Source: Gemmatimonadota bacterium
Lineage (GTDB): Bacteria; Latescibacterota; UBA2968; UBA8231
Assembly: GCA_018672475.1 (NCBI GenBank)
Contig: JABHFS010000192.1
Coordinates: 1-49,000, forward strand
DNA length: 49,000 nt
Direction: 5' to 3'
Shown here in pieces: positions 8,007-16,287 of the stretch. The translations under genes and the position numbers were made by a program. The notes under the pieces were generated by a model. The model saw nothing but the letters and a program-made list of their open reading frames with translations, made no database searches and was not told the DNA's origin. Numbering within the stretch: position 1 is the stretch's first letter; the number at the start of each line of letters is the position of its first letter.

Positions 8007-10985
8007 CTATAAATTTTCCAGTTCCGCGTTCAATGCGCCAATGTTTCCAACCAGGCGTTCGTACAAATCCGGTGCCGTAGCCAGATCCCCCTCAAACCCC
8101 TTATCCTGCAAAGCCGTGATCGTCTCGACCGCGTCGCGCATATGCCAAGTGGCGATCATACCTTTCAGCGCATGGGCAATCTGCCCAACCCGATCCGCGT
8201 CCCCTGCCGTAATCGCCTGCTGTAGGTCTGCTAGTTTAGGTGGATATTCTTCAAAGTAGATGCCGATCATGGTCCGCAGGAGCTCTTCATCGTTGTCCAT
8301 AAAGTCAAGCACCGCCACCCGGTCGATACGACCCGCCGCCCTCATCGCCTCTGTCGTTTCCTCGATGCCTACCGCTTGGCTGCCAACTCCGGCGAGCGCC
8401 GCGTAGAGCAGCTCGGACTTGATCGGCTTGGACAGATACTGGTCCATACCCACGGCGAAACAGCGCCCGACATCCTCTTTGGTCACCCGGGCGGTAAGCC
8501 CAATGATCGGAATATGGCCTCCGGTTTCCCTTTCACGCTCGCGAATCTCCGCCGTCGCCTCCCACCCGTCCATTCTCGGCATCTGCACATCCATCAACAC
8601 CAGGTCGAAAGCCTCTTTTTCCAAGGCGTCTAACGCTTCCAAGCCATCCTCCGCCAATTCGACGGAATGACCTTGTTTCTGCAGCAGGCCGATCCCCACC
8701 CGCTGATTAAATATATTGTCCTCTACTAGCAGGATATGTAGGGGGATCTGTAGCGACTTCTCGATGGGAGCATCCTCAGACGGCTGCGCCGTCTCGACCA
8801 TATCCGGACGCACAATACGCATAATAAGATCCAATAGTTCGCCTCGGGCGATGGGTTTGTGCAAGTGGTATCCGATTTCCAGAGCCTCGAGACGAGCGAT
8901 ATCTCCACTCTCATTGCTGGAGGTCAAAAACGCGATCGGCAGGCCCCCGTAAGCCGGATCCGCACGTATGCGCTCCGCCGTGGTTAAACCATCCATATCC
9001 GGCATCTGCACATCCATCAGCACCAGGTCAAATGGCGCTTCAGCCCCGGCCAACGCGGCGAGGGCCGCACGTCCTTCGGCAACCGATGTCAGCTGCATTT
9101 TCCATTGCGCAAGCACCTCTTCGAGAATCCGTCGGTTGGTGTCGTTATCGTCGACAATCAAAACTCGCAGCCCAGCCAAATCCCCAACCACGGCCAAGTC
9201 ATCGTCGGCGTCGGGCTGCACACCCAGTTCGACTGCAAAATAGAACGTGCTGCCCCGACCTTCTTCGCTCTCGACCCACAGGCGCCCGCCCATTAGATCC
9301 GCCAGCCCAGTCGAAATAGTCAATCCCAACCCCGTGCCCCCGTAGTGGCGGCTCGTCGACCCATCTGCCTGAGTGAACTTCTCGAAAATAACCTGTTGCT
9401 GGGTCTGCGAGATCCCGATCCCCGTGTCGCGCACTGCGATCTGTAACTGCACGCAATCCTCGTCCCGCGCCTCTACTTCGACTCGTACCACCACTTCTCC
9501 GGCCGCGGTAAATTTAATGGCATTACTGACTAGATTCAGCAAGATTTGGCGCAGACGCAACGAATCACCCATAAGCCTGTCGGGAACCTCGCTGCCGATA
9601 TAGTGGATCAGTTCCAGACCCTTTTCGTGGGCGCGTCCAGCCTCGGTTTTCACCAGCATATCCAAACACTCGGAGAGGGAGAATTCCCCCTCGTCGAGGA
9701 CCATTTTATTGGCCTCGATCTTGGAAAGGTCGAGAATATCGTTGAGTAGGTCCAAAAGCAAGGACGATGCGATCTGGATCGATGCTAGATAATCGCGCTG
9801 GTGGTCGGAAAGCGGGGTATCGGCAAGCAAGCTGCCCATGCCGATGATCGCGTTCATCGGCGTGCGGATCTCGTGGCTCATATTGGCCAAAAACTCGCTT
9901 TTCGACTGGTTGGCCGACTCGGCCATTTCTTTGGCCCCCTGCAACATCTTCTCGTAATCGCGTCGCTCCAACAGCACGCTGACCAGCTGCCCCAACAATT
10001 GGATAAAGTCCTTGTCGGCCTGGCTGAAATCCTCCACCCTCGGGACGGAGCTGGAAAAATTGAGGGTGCCGTAGCGAGAAGAACCTACCCAGACCACTAC
10101 GCCGATATAGGCTTCGAGGTTGAATTGTTCGTAGCTGGGATGCCTGTTCCACCGCGATTCCCCTATATGGGCTATCGCCAAAGGAACATCCGCCTCCAGG
10201 GTAAGACTACAAAAGGTGACGCCAAGGGGGAAAACCGCCCCGGACTCGAGATCGGTCCCGGGGGCGTAGACATATTCGATCGTGTAGTCCTCCTCCACGA
10301 TGCGGCTCACTATGCCGATATCCAGCGCGAAGGTCTCACTGGCGAGATGCAGGATCTCTATCAACTGGCGGTCCAGGCCCCAATCGCGGTTGGCGATGAT
10401 CCCATGCAGCGCGTGTACCCGGCTGACTCGAAGTTCTAAGGCCCTCTCGACCTTCTGGCGTTCGTCGACCTCGCCGGCCAACTTGGCCTGTAGCTCAACC
10501 AGATCTATCAACAAGAGCTCGGATTCGACGAGCGCGCCAAGATCCTGCAAAAGCACTTTGTCCTCCGCGCTAAAAACGCGCGGCTGCCGATCGATAAGGC
10601 ACAAAGTGCCGACCAAATTACCATCCACCACCAACGTCTTACCGGCGTAAAAGCGAATATCGGGATCACCCGAGACCAACGGGTTATCGACGAAACGCTC
10701 GTCCTTAGTCGCGTCTTCAACCACCAGGATTTCGGTATTGAGAATAGCGTGGCCGCAAAAGGATATATCGCGCGAGGTTTCGCTGATGCCGAGGCCGTAA
10801 CTGGACTTGAACCATTGACGATTCACGTCGACGAGACAAACCAGGGCGATCGGCACATTAAAAAAATGGGCCGCGAGCCGGGTAATCCGGTCAAAGCGCT
10901 CTTCCGGATCCGTATCGAGGATTTTCAACGATTGCAATGCAGCGATGCGCTGGTCTTCGTCGTCTGGTAAGGGAGGAACTAACAT
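8007..10985 (-). CDS. Hybrid sensor histidine kinase (GAF-GAF-HisKA-HATPase-REC-REC-Hpt)
   Basis: The 992-residue soluble kinase begins with a GAF domain (about 25-160) and a second GAF-like domain (about 200-340). A dimerisation domain follows, with the phosphorylated His near 371 (NMSHEIRTPMNAIIG), then an HATPase. Two receivers follow with Asp near 658 and 799 (LVLMDVQMP in both). A C-terminal Hpt domain has AHALKG (His near 938). All phosphorelay residues are present. No membrane segments are seen, so the signal is probably cytoplasmic. The ATG at 10985 is preferred over an adjacent TTG. No intact output regulator lies next door; only the broken receiver at 7775-7999 does. Confidence 0.93.
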   Translation of the reverse strand: MLVPPLPDDEDQRIAALQSLKILDTDPEERFDRITRLAAHFFNVPIALVCLVDVNRQWFKSSYGLGISETSRDISFCGHAILNTEILVVEDATKDERFVDNPLVSGDPDIRFYAGKTLVVDGNLVGTLCLIDRQPRVFSAEDKVLLQDLGALVESELLLIDLVELQAKLAGEVDERQKVERALELRVSRVHALHGIIANRDWGLDRQLIEILHLASETFALDIGIVSRIVEEDYTIEYVYAPGTDLESGAVFPLGVTFCSLTLEADVPLAIAHIGESRWNRHPSYEQFNLEAYIGVVVWVGSSRYGTLNFSSSVPRVEDFSQADKDFIQLLGQLVSVLLERRDYEKMLQGAKEMAESANQSKSEFLANMSHEIRTPMNAIIGMGSLLADTPLSDHQRDYLASIQIASSLLLDLLNDILDLSKIEANKMVLDEGEFSLSECLDMLVKTEAGRAHEKGLELIHYIGSEVPDRLMGDSLRLRQILLNLVSNAIKFTAAGEVVVRVEVEARDEDCVQLQIAVRDTGIGISQTQQQVIFEKFTQADGSTSRHYGGTGLGLTISTGLADLMGGRLWVESEEGRGSTFYFAVELGVQPDADDDLAVVGDLAGLRVLIVDDNDTNRRILEEVLAQWKMQLTSVAEGRAALAALAGAEAPFDLVLMDVQMPDMDGLTTAERIRADPAYGGLPIAFLTSSNESGDIARLEALEIGYHLHKPIARGELLDLIMRIVRPDMVETAQPSEDAPIEKSLQIPLHILLVEDNIFNQRVGIGLLQKQGHSVELAEDGLEALDALEKEAFDLVLMDVQMPRMDGWEATAEIRERERETGGHIPIIGLTARVTKEDVGRCFAVGMDQYLSKPIKSELLYAALAGVGSQAVGIEETTEAMRAAGRIDRVAVLDFMDNDEELLRTMIGIYFEEYPPKLADLQQAITAGDADRVGQIAHALKGMIATWHMRDAVETITALQDKGFEGDLATAPDLYERLVGNIGALNAELENL

Positions 10986-11090
10986 CAAATCGCTCCGTGG
11001 TTCACGGTAGATTGTGGTTTTTGGTCTATTGTTGTAAGGACAGAATATAACTTATCTTTGCTTATCATACCCAATTAAAATGGAAATGCC

Positions 11091-11822
11091 ATGCCCAATC
11101 AAGTCGTCGTCTGCGCTCATCGGGGTGCATCCGGCACGCACCCCGAAAATACGATCCCCGCTTTCGTCGAAGCCGCCGCGCTAGGGTGCGAGATGGTCGA
11201 ATTCGACGTCAGAGCCACGGCCGACGGCCATCTGGTGATCCTGCACGACGAAACGGTTGACCGCACCACCGACGGCACGGGGAAAATCTGGCAACTCTCG
11301 TTCGCGGAGACCAGGCGACTCAACGCCGACGCGGGCCACGACGCGCATGCCGGCGTTCAGATCCCGACATTGGACGAAACACTGGACTGTCTGCCCGGCG
11401 GGATGCAACTCAATATGCACGTCTACCCCGGACCGTCGGACGGGGACGCGATCATCGACCAGGTATGCCAAACGATAAAGGTGCGAAACCTTTACGCCAC
11501 CGCCTTTATAGCCGGTTCCGACGAAGTGATGCAACTCGTGATCAATACCGACGCCAAGGTACGTCGCTGTCTACTCGGCAGCCAGCACCGCGTCGAGATA
11601 TACGCGCAACTCGCCAAGCAGATGGGTTGTTGCAACGTGCAACCCCTGCATCGCATCGTCAGTAAGGAATTCTGCGATAAAGCCCATCGCCTGGGGTTGT
11701 TCATCCACCCGTTCTACGCAGACGACGAGGCGGAAATGACCCGACTTATCGAATGCGGGGTGGACGGCATTTTGACCAACTACCCCCAGCGATTGATTCG
11801 ACTCCGCAAAACCTTATCATAA
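11091..11822 (+). CDS. Glycerophosphodiester phosphodiesterase
   Basis: The 243-residue TIM barrel hydrolyses glycerophosphodiesters to glycerol-3-phosphate and an alcohol. The signature CAHRGASGTHPENT (His10, Arg11, Glu19) and EFDVRATADGHLVILHD (Glu37, Asp39, His52) contain the Ca/Mg ligands and catalytic His pair. No signal peptide is seen, so it is a cytosolic UgpQ-like enzyme. The usual C-terminal GVDGILTNYP segment is intact. It is divergently transcribed from the hybrid kinase with 105 bp between the starts, so promoters for both should lie there. A polysaccharide deacetylase follows 28 bp downstream. Confidence 0.92.
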   Translation: MPNQVVVCAHRGASGTHPENTIPAFVEAAALGCEMVEFDVRATADGHLVILHDETVDRTTDGTGKIWQLSFAETRRLNADAGHDAHAGVQIPTLDETLDCLPGGMQLNMHVYPGPSDGDAIIDQVCQTIKVRNLYATAFIAGSDEVMQLVINTDAKVRRCLLGSQHRVEIYAQLAKQMGCCNVQPLHRIVSKEFCDKAHRLGLFIHPFYADDEAEMTRLIECGVDGILTNYPQRLIRLRKTLS

Positions 11823-11850
11823 ATCACCTCCCAGACAGAAGGCCCATGCC

Positions 11851-12612
11851 ATGATCGACAAATCCACCTTCCAATGGCCACAAGGGCGCAAGGGGGCCGT
11901 CTCTATCACCTACGACGACGCCCTGCCGTGCCATCATCAACTCGTCGCACCGGCCTGGGAAGCCGTCGGCTTGCGCGCAACCTTCTACACGCCGATCCGC
12001 TCCACACTGATGGAAGACGTCGAAGCCTGGCGCGCCGTCGCCACCAAGGGCCACGAATTGGGCAACCACAGTCTTTTCCCCCCCTGCCGCAAACGCGACC
12101 TCGGCGATCCGGCCTGGCTGCCCGACCACTACGACCTGCGCGACTACACGCCCGAGCGCTGGCGCGACGAGATGCGCGTCGCCGATTTCGCGCTATCACT
12201 AATCGACGGGGAGGACAAGCGCTCCTTCGGCAATACTTGTTGCAATACCGAAATAGGCCAAGGGGAAACGCTGACAAGCCTCGATCCGATTATCGAAGAA
12301 TTGTTCATCGCCGGGCGCGGCGCCTACAACAAAAAATCCGTGCATATCGGCGATCTAAATTACAATGCCCTCGGCCATTGCAGCGGCGACGGGCGCAGCG
12401 GCGCCGAACTAAGCAAGGAAATCGAACAAGCCGTAGCCGCCGGCGATTGGATCATCTATATGATTCACGGCGTTGGCGAGGGCACACACGGATTATTTAT
12501 CGACGAGGATGAGCACCGGCAACTAGTGCATTTTTTAGGCGAATCGCAAGACGAGATTTGGGTCGCGCCATTAAGGGAGATCGCGCAATATCTCAAAGCT
12601 TGCGAAAGGTGA
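11851..12612 (+). CDS. Polysaccharide deacetylase (NodB-like) family protein
   Basis: The 253-residue protein has the first NodB motif SITYDDA (Asp22, Asp23) and the segment TKGHELGNHSLF containing His68 and His73. In standard members a further His follows in NHxxxH; here the residue at that place is not His, so metal binding may differ. LRATFYTP and the C-terminal WIIYMIHGVGEG strand are typical. No signal peptide is visible. It may deacetylate an N- or O-acetylated sugar or act on a small amide, as cytosolic relatives do. It follows the phosphodiesterase by 28 bp and is probably co-transcribed with it. Confidence 0.82.
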   Translation: MIDKSTFQWPQGRKGAVSITYDDALPCHHQLVAPAWEAVGLRATFYTPIRSTLMEDVEAWRAVATKGHELGNHSLFPPCRKRDLGDPAWLPDHYDLRDYTPERWRDEMRVADFALSLIDGEDKRSFGNTCCNTEIGQGETLTSLDPIIEELFIAGRGAYNKKSVHIGDLNYNALGHCSGDGRSGAELSKEIEQAVAAGDWIIYMIHGVGEGTHGLFIDEDEHRQLVHFLGESQDEIWVAPLREIAQYLKACER

Positions 12613-12642
12613 GAGGATGACTCTTTCTGAGCCGATTAGCAC

Positions 12643-12745
12643 TTAGTTGACCATCTGCATCAGGCGCTGGGTGATCGAGCCCTTCTGGGTCAACGCATAG
12701 ATGATGATATTGACCGCCAACGGCACCGGCCAGGTCATGTGTGAG
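12643..12745 (-). pseudogene. C-terminal fragment of an unidentified gene (possibly DUF4159-like)
   Basis: Minus-strand codons read MTWPVPLAVNIIIYALTQK and continue to QMVN before a TAA. The hydrophobic VNIIIYALT strand near a C-terminus is like the end of DUF4159 (ThuA-like fold) proteins, but this assignment is tentative. It is fused out of frame to the S10 peptidase remnant immediately upstream, so it marks a deletion junction rather than a gene. Confidence 0.35.
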
Positions 12746-13034
12746 GAGGCCGGCCTCGTTGAACACCGCTCGCTGGGGGCCCCAGTGCCGCATGTGCAAA
12801 TAGGCCGAAGCGGCACCAGGCCCACCATTAAAAACAAAGGTCAGCGGTCTCGCCGCCCGACTTTGCGCCAGATAGGCCACGTGAAAAATGCGGGCAATCG
12901 GCTTTTCCCGTTTGCGTAACACCACCCCATCGGCAATCGCCTCATAGCGCAGTTTTGTCCGGCCTAGTTGGTGCTTCGTCGTTTGGCCGCGATAAATATC
13001 CGTTAATTCTTCGTCGCTTTTTTTCGTCGCCCAT
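12735..13034 (-). pseudogene. N-terminal remnant of a serine carboxypeptidase (peptidase S10)
   Basis: Minus-strand translation gives about 90 residues of S10 N-terminus. These include TTKHQLGRTKLRYEAIADG, ARIFHVAYLAQ, then RPLTFVFNGGPGAASAYL (the FNGGPGASS-type oxyanion segment) and HWGPQRAVFNEAG. The homology then stops and runs into an unrelated tail. The catalytic Ser, Asp and His regions are all absent. From the ATG at 13034, a 7-A run (13018-13024) also puts the start out of frame. Full-length members are about 480-520 residues. This is clearly a decayed fragment. Confidence 0.75.
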
Positions 13035-13136
13035 TATTTCGTGCTATCCGACAATCTGATGTCGATGGTGCGCGAGAAACTCATCTCCATCCAACAGGCG
13101 CATCGCCAAACGGCGGCAACCAACAAACCCGCCTAA
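13015..13136 (+). pseudogene. Possible C-terminal fragment of an unknown plus-strand gene
   Basis: A plus-strand frame with no start ends in a TAA next to the MFS gene. Its residues VAHYFVLSDNLMSMVREKL look protein-like (hydrophobic strand, then amphipathic helix). It overlaps the start of the S10 remnant. With no recognisable family, it may be the tail of a lost gene or chance. Confidence 0.25.
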
Positions 13137-14296
13137 GCGCTGCGGCCCGCCCGCAGCCACAATACGCCCATCACCACCGCGACTACCGCCAGAAACGGCG
13201 CCACCAGGTGATTGAGCCTGTCCCAACCCAACATCCCCTCTAAGGGCGCCGCACTGAAAGTGGTCAGTACCAGCAACCCGAAGATCAGAAAGTCGTTGCA
13301 AGACTGCACCCGCGCCTTTTCTTCAGGCCGGTACGTCGTCGCCAATAACGCGGTCGCTCCTACAAAGAGAAAATTCCACCCCACGCCCAGCAGTGCCAAC
13401 CCAATCGCGTAGTGGTAGCGCTCGATCCCGCTCAGATTGACCGCTATAGATCCCCCGAGCAGGCAAATCCCGGCAAACATGATCCGGTGCTCACCCCAAC
13501 GCGAGATCAGATGTCCTGTAAAAAAAGACGGCACGAACATGCCCAATACGTGCCACTGAATCACCCAAGCCGTATCGGCGAAGGAATGCAGGTGCCGCTT
13601 CATCGCCAAGGGCGTGGCGTTCATCAACAGCGACATCACCCCCCAAGCGGCCACCGCCCCGATTACCGCCAGCGCGAAATCCGACTGCCGCGCGATTTGC
13701 GCCAACGAACGACCGCCGGCCCGTTTCTCCTCGACGCTGAGTGCGGGAAAGCGAACGAAACTGAGCACTAGCAGGACTAGCGAATGCACGATTGCGATGC
13801 CGAGAAAGGAGCCGGCAAACAGATCGTCGGGAAACCATTCCCGCGACCAGATCGCCAGATTCGACCCCGTTACCGCGGCGATAACCCCCCCGGCCATCAC
13901 CAGCGAAATAGCGCGACTGCGAAAATCCTCCGCGACGACTTCGCCGGCAGCGAAGCGATAATAGGTCGCAAAGCCATTGACCGCACCGATACCCAACCCG
14001 CCCAGACACAATAACAAAAAATTTTCCTGGTATACCGCGATACACCCCATCACCCCCCCGAACACCCCAAGACCCGCGCCCAAGGCGAACCCCAGCCTAC
14101 GGCCCCGCCGCTGCATCAGTCGCGCCGCCGGCACCGTCATTAGCATCGTCGCCACCGGCGCCAGCGCGATAGGTATCGTCGCCAACGCCGCACTCGGCGT
14201 CAAACGCTGGCCGACCAGCGCCATGCTCGATAGCATAACGATGCTCGCGGTGCGCGATAAAGCCTCGCAGAGAAAGAGCAGCGAAAGGTTTTTCAC
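13133..14296 (-). CDS. Major facilitator superfamily transporter
   Basis: The 387-residue protein has about 12 hydrophobic segments. The loop after the second segment reads ARLMQRRGRRLGF, the MFS A-motif region, and the C-terminal half repeats the pattern (GHLISRWGEHRIMF), as expected for two six-helix bundles. It starts with GTG one base after the stop of the 110-residue orphan gene, so translation is probably coupled. The substrate cannot be predicted. The family includes drug and sugar efflux pumps. It is the last gene of a probable five-gene minus-strand unit that begins at 17513. Confidence 0.9.
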   Translation of the reverse strand: MKNLSLLFLCEALSRTASIVMLSSMALVGQRLTPSAALATIPIALAPVATMLMTVPAARLMQRRGRRLGFALGAGLGVFGGVMGCIAVYQENFLLLCLGGLGIGAVNGFATYYRFAAGEVVAEDFRSRAISLVMAGGVIAAVTGSNLAIWSREWFPDDLFAGSFLGIAIVHSLVLLVLSFVRFPALSVEEKRAGGRSLAQIARQSDFALAVIGAVAAWGVMSLLMNATPLAMKRHLHSFADTAWVIQWHVLGMFVPSFFTGHLISRWGEHRIMFAGICLLGGSIAVNLSGIERYHYAIGLALLGVGWNFLFVGATALLATTYRPEEKARVQSCNDFLIFGLLVLTTFSAAPLEGMLGWDRLNHLVAPFLAVVAVVMGVLWLRAGRSA

Positions 14297-14297
14297 C

Positions 14298-14630
14298 TTA
14301 GGCCGGCCAATCCGCCCCGCCGTAATAGCGCGTGCCCTGGTGCCCCTTGCGCGGGATCGGCTCCGCCAGCTTCTCGCCCGGCGCCTCGACGTAGACCAGT
14401 GTACGCGGCTTGCCCGATTTCGGGTTGGTAGCCCCGCCCTTGAGCTCCTTGATTTTTAGCCGACCGCGGATATGGTGCTGAAAGATCGTATAGACATAAT
14501 CCCCTACTTTCAGCTTCGAGGGCTGCCCCGCCATATGGAACTCGAACTCCTGCACGCTGCCGTCGTATAAACCATCGACCCTCTCCATCCCCTCGTCGGC
14601 CGGAATGGTCTTGGTAATGCCAAAGCTCAT
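14298..14630 (-). CDS. Small hypothetical protein (110 aa)
   Basis: I do not recognise this soluble protein. It is beta-rich and basic, with the segments SVQEFEFHMAGQ, LKVGDYVYTIFQHHIRG and PKSGKPRTLVYVEA. The KVGDYVYTI run resembles small beta-barrel (SH3- or CTLH-like) folds, without any catalytic motif. It sits between DAHP synthase and the MFS transporter on the same strand and is coupled to the transporter by a one-base gap. A real gene is supported by codon use like its neighbours and by that tight packing. Confidence 0.7.
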   Translation of the reverse strand: MSFGITKTIPADEGMERVDGLYDGSVQEFEFHMAGQPSKLKVGDYVYTIFQHHIRGRLKIKELKGGATNPKSGKPRTLVYVEAPGEKLAEPIPRKGHQGTRYYGGADWPA

Positions 14631-14682
14631 CGTCTCTTCTCCTTATCAATTCACGAGCGAACGCAAATCCCAAAAACGAAGC

Positions 14683-15741
14683 TCACCCTTTCCGCCTAGT
14701 CGCCACCGCTGCCGCCAACTCCTCCAGCACCGCTGCCGTGTCCTCCCATCCGATACAAGCGTCGGTAATGCTCTGCCCGTAGACCAATTCGCTACCCGCC
14801 TGCTGTTTCTGATTGCCTTCGACCAAGTGGCTCTCCAGCATCACGCCGAAAATATCCCGCGCACCGGCCGCCACCTGTTGCGCAACATCGCGCGCGACCG
14901 CGGGTTGGCGCTTGTGGTCCTTGTCACTGTTGCCGTGGCTGCAGTCGACCATGATGCGATGCGGCAACTCCGCCGCCCTCAGCTTGTCGGCCGCCGCCCC
15001 AACGCTGGCGGCATCGTAGTTCGGGCCCCGGCTGCCGCCACGCAGGATCAGATGGCAATGCACGTTGCCCGCGGTCTCGACGATCGCCGAAATGCCCTGC
15101 TTGGTCACCGAGAGAAAATGGTGCGGGTGGCATGCCGCGCCGATCGCGTCGAGTGCGATCTGCACATTGCCGTCGGTGCCGTTCTTGAAACCCACTGGCA
15201 TCGACAGCCCCGAGGCCAACTCGCGGTGGATCTGGCTCTCGGTGGTCCGCGCGCCGATCGCACCCCAGCAGATCAAGTCGGCGATAAACTGCGGGCTGAT
15301 CGTATCGAGGAATTCGGAGCCGGCCGGCAGCCCCATATCGGCCAGTTGCGCCAGTAGGCCGCGCGCCATGCGCAAGCCATTGTTGATGTCGAAACTGCCG
15401 TCCAAATGCGGATCGTTGATCAATCCCTTCCAACCGACGGTAGTACGCGGCTTCTCGAAATACACCCGCATTATTATGCACAGCTCACCACTTAGAGCCG
15501 TGGCCGTTTCTAACAAAAACCGGCCGTACTCGAGCGCGGCCTCCGGGTCGTGGATCGAACAGGGGCCGACCACTACGGCCAGGCGGTCGTCTTCCTCCGT
15601 CAATATCGCGTCGAGCGCGCGCCGAGTGGCCGCCACCGTTTGCGAAGCTTTTTCTGAAAGCGGCAATTCTTCCATCAGGATCGCCGGCGGGATCAGGGGT
15701 CTGAGTTGGGCTATGCGCAGGTCATCCGTTGATTCGAACAA
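14683..15741 (-). CDS. aroF: 3-deoxy-7-phosphoheptulonate synthase (class I DAHP synthase)
   Basis: The 352-residue enzyme condenses phosphoenolpyruvate and erythrose-4-phosphate, the first step of the shikimate pathway. The class I (AroF/AroG/AroH) signature is clear: VVVGPCSIHDPEAALEYG near residue 57, KPRTTVGWKGLINDPHLDGS, the GSRGPNYD phosphate-binding loop and MVDCSHGNSDKD. Length matches the E. coli enzymes. The N-terminal 45 residues, which in E. coli carry the feedback-inhibition site, are present, so it is likely allosterically controlled. It starts 15 bp after a DUF1439-like lipoprotein gene. Which aromatic amino acid inhibits it cannot be told. Confidence 0.95.
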   Translation of the reverse strand: MFESTDDLRIAQLRPLIPPAILMEELPLSEKASQTVAATRRALDAILTEEDDRLAVVVGPCSIHDPEAALEYGRFLLETATALSGELCIIMRVYFEKPRTTVGWKGLINDPHLDGSFDINNGLRMARGLLAQLADMGLPAGSEFLDTISPQFIADLICWGAIGARTTESQIHRELASGLSMPVGFKNGTDGNVQIALDAIGAACHPHHFLSVTKQGISAIVETAGNVHCHLILRGGSRGPNYDAASVGAAADKLRAAELPHRIMVDCSHGNSDKDHKRQPAVARDVAQQVAAGARDIFGVMLESHLVEGNQKQQAGSELVYGQSITDACIGWEDTAAVLEELAAAVATRRKG

Positions 15742-15756
15742 GAAATCCAGCTCCTC

Positions 15757-16287
15757 TTAAATGAGTCCTATATGCAATACGAGCCGGCCGCCCTCGATGG
15801 CAACCTTTTTGAGCACCAGCTTGGCCAGCGACTCCTCGAAATCGTCCGGGTCGAGCCGGTATACCGCCAGTTGTTCCAAATAGCGCGAAAGAACCTGATT
15901 GGCCAGTTCGTGCGCAAGGGCCTGGTAGCGCCCCGGCACCTCCTTGAGATCCAGCGCGCTGATGCGGGAGTCCACCAGATAAAACTCGCCCTTGTCCGCC
16001 TTGTAGTCCACACCCGCGTCAAAAGCCATCATTCCGCGATACGCCCTACCGAGCGGCGGGACAATCTCCATCTCGGTGCGCAAACTGACGCGCGGCGAAT
16101 CGGCCTTGAGCAATACCTCCGGCGCGCGCAAGACGACTTTGGCTAATGTACCCTGGCGCGTCAGCGGAAACTGCGGCGCGATTTTGGCCTGTAATTCCGC
16201 CGCCGTAAAAACGACCTCCCGACGAAAGGTCTCCTTGCATCCGAATAAACCTATCAACACTAAGAACCCCCAGCAGGCGACCCTCAA
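15757..16287 (-). CDS. DUF1439-like lipoprotein
   Basis: Starting at the TTG at 16287, the 176-residue product begins MRVACWGFLVLIGLFGCKE. This is a short signal peptide with an LFGC lipobox whose Cys would be lipidated. The rest is a beta-rich fold with FTAAELQAKIAPQFPLTR, a typical DUF1439 start, and repeated VLRAPEVLLKAD-type strands. The frame is open upstream to 16350, but the TTG overlaps the TGA of the upstream metallohydrolase (TTGA), fits translational coupling, and gives the right signal-peptide length. E. coli YceB is a distant relative. The function is unknown; it would sit on the periplasmic face of a membrane. Confidence 0.75.
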   Translation of the reverse strand: MRVACWGFLVLIGLFGCKETFRREVVFTAAELQAKIAPQFPLTRQGTLAKVVLRAPEVLLKADSPRVSLRTEMEIVPPLGRAYRGMMAFDAGVDYKADKGEFYLVDSRISALDLKEVPGRYQALAHELANQVLSRYLEQLAVYRLDPDDFEESLAKLVLKKVAIEGGRLVLHIGLI

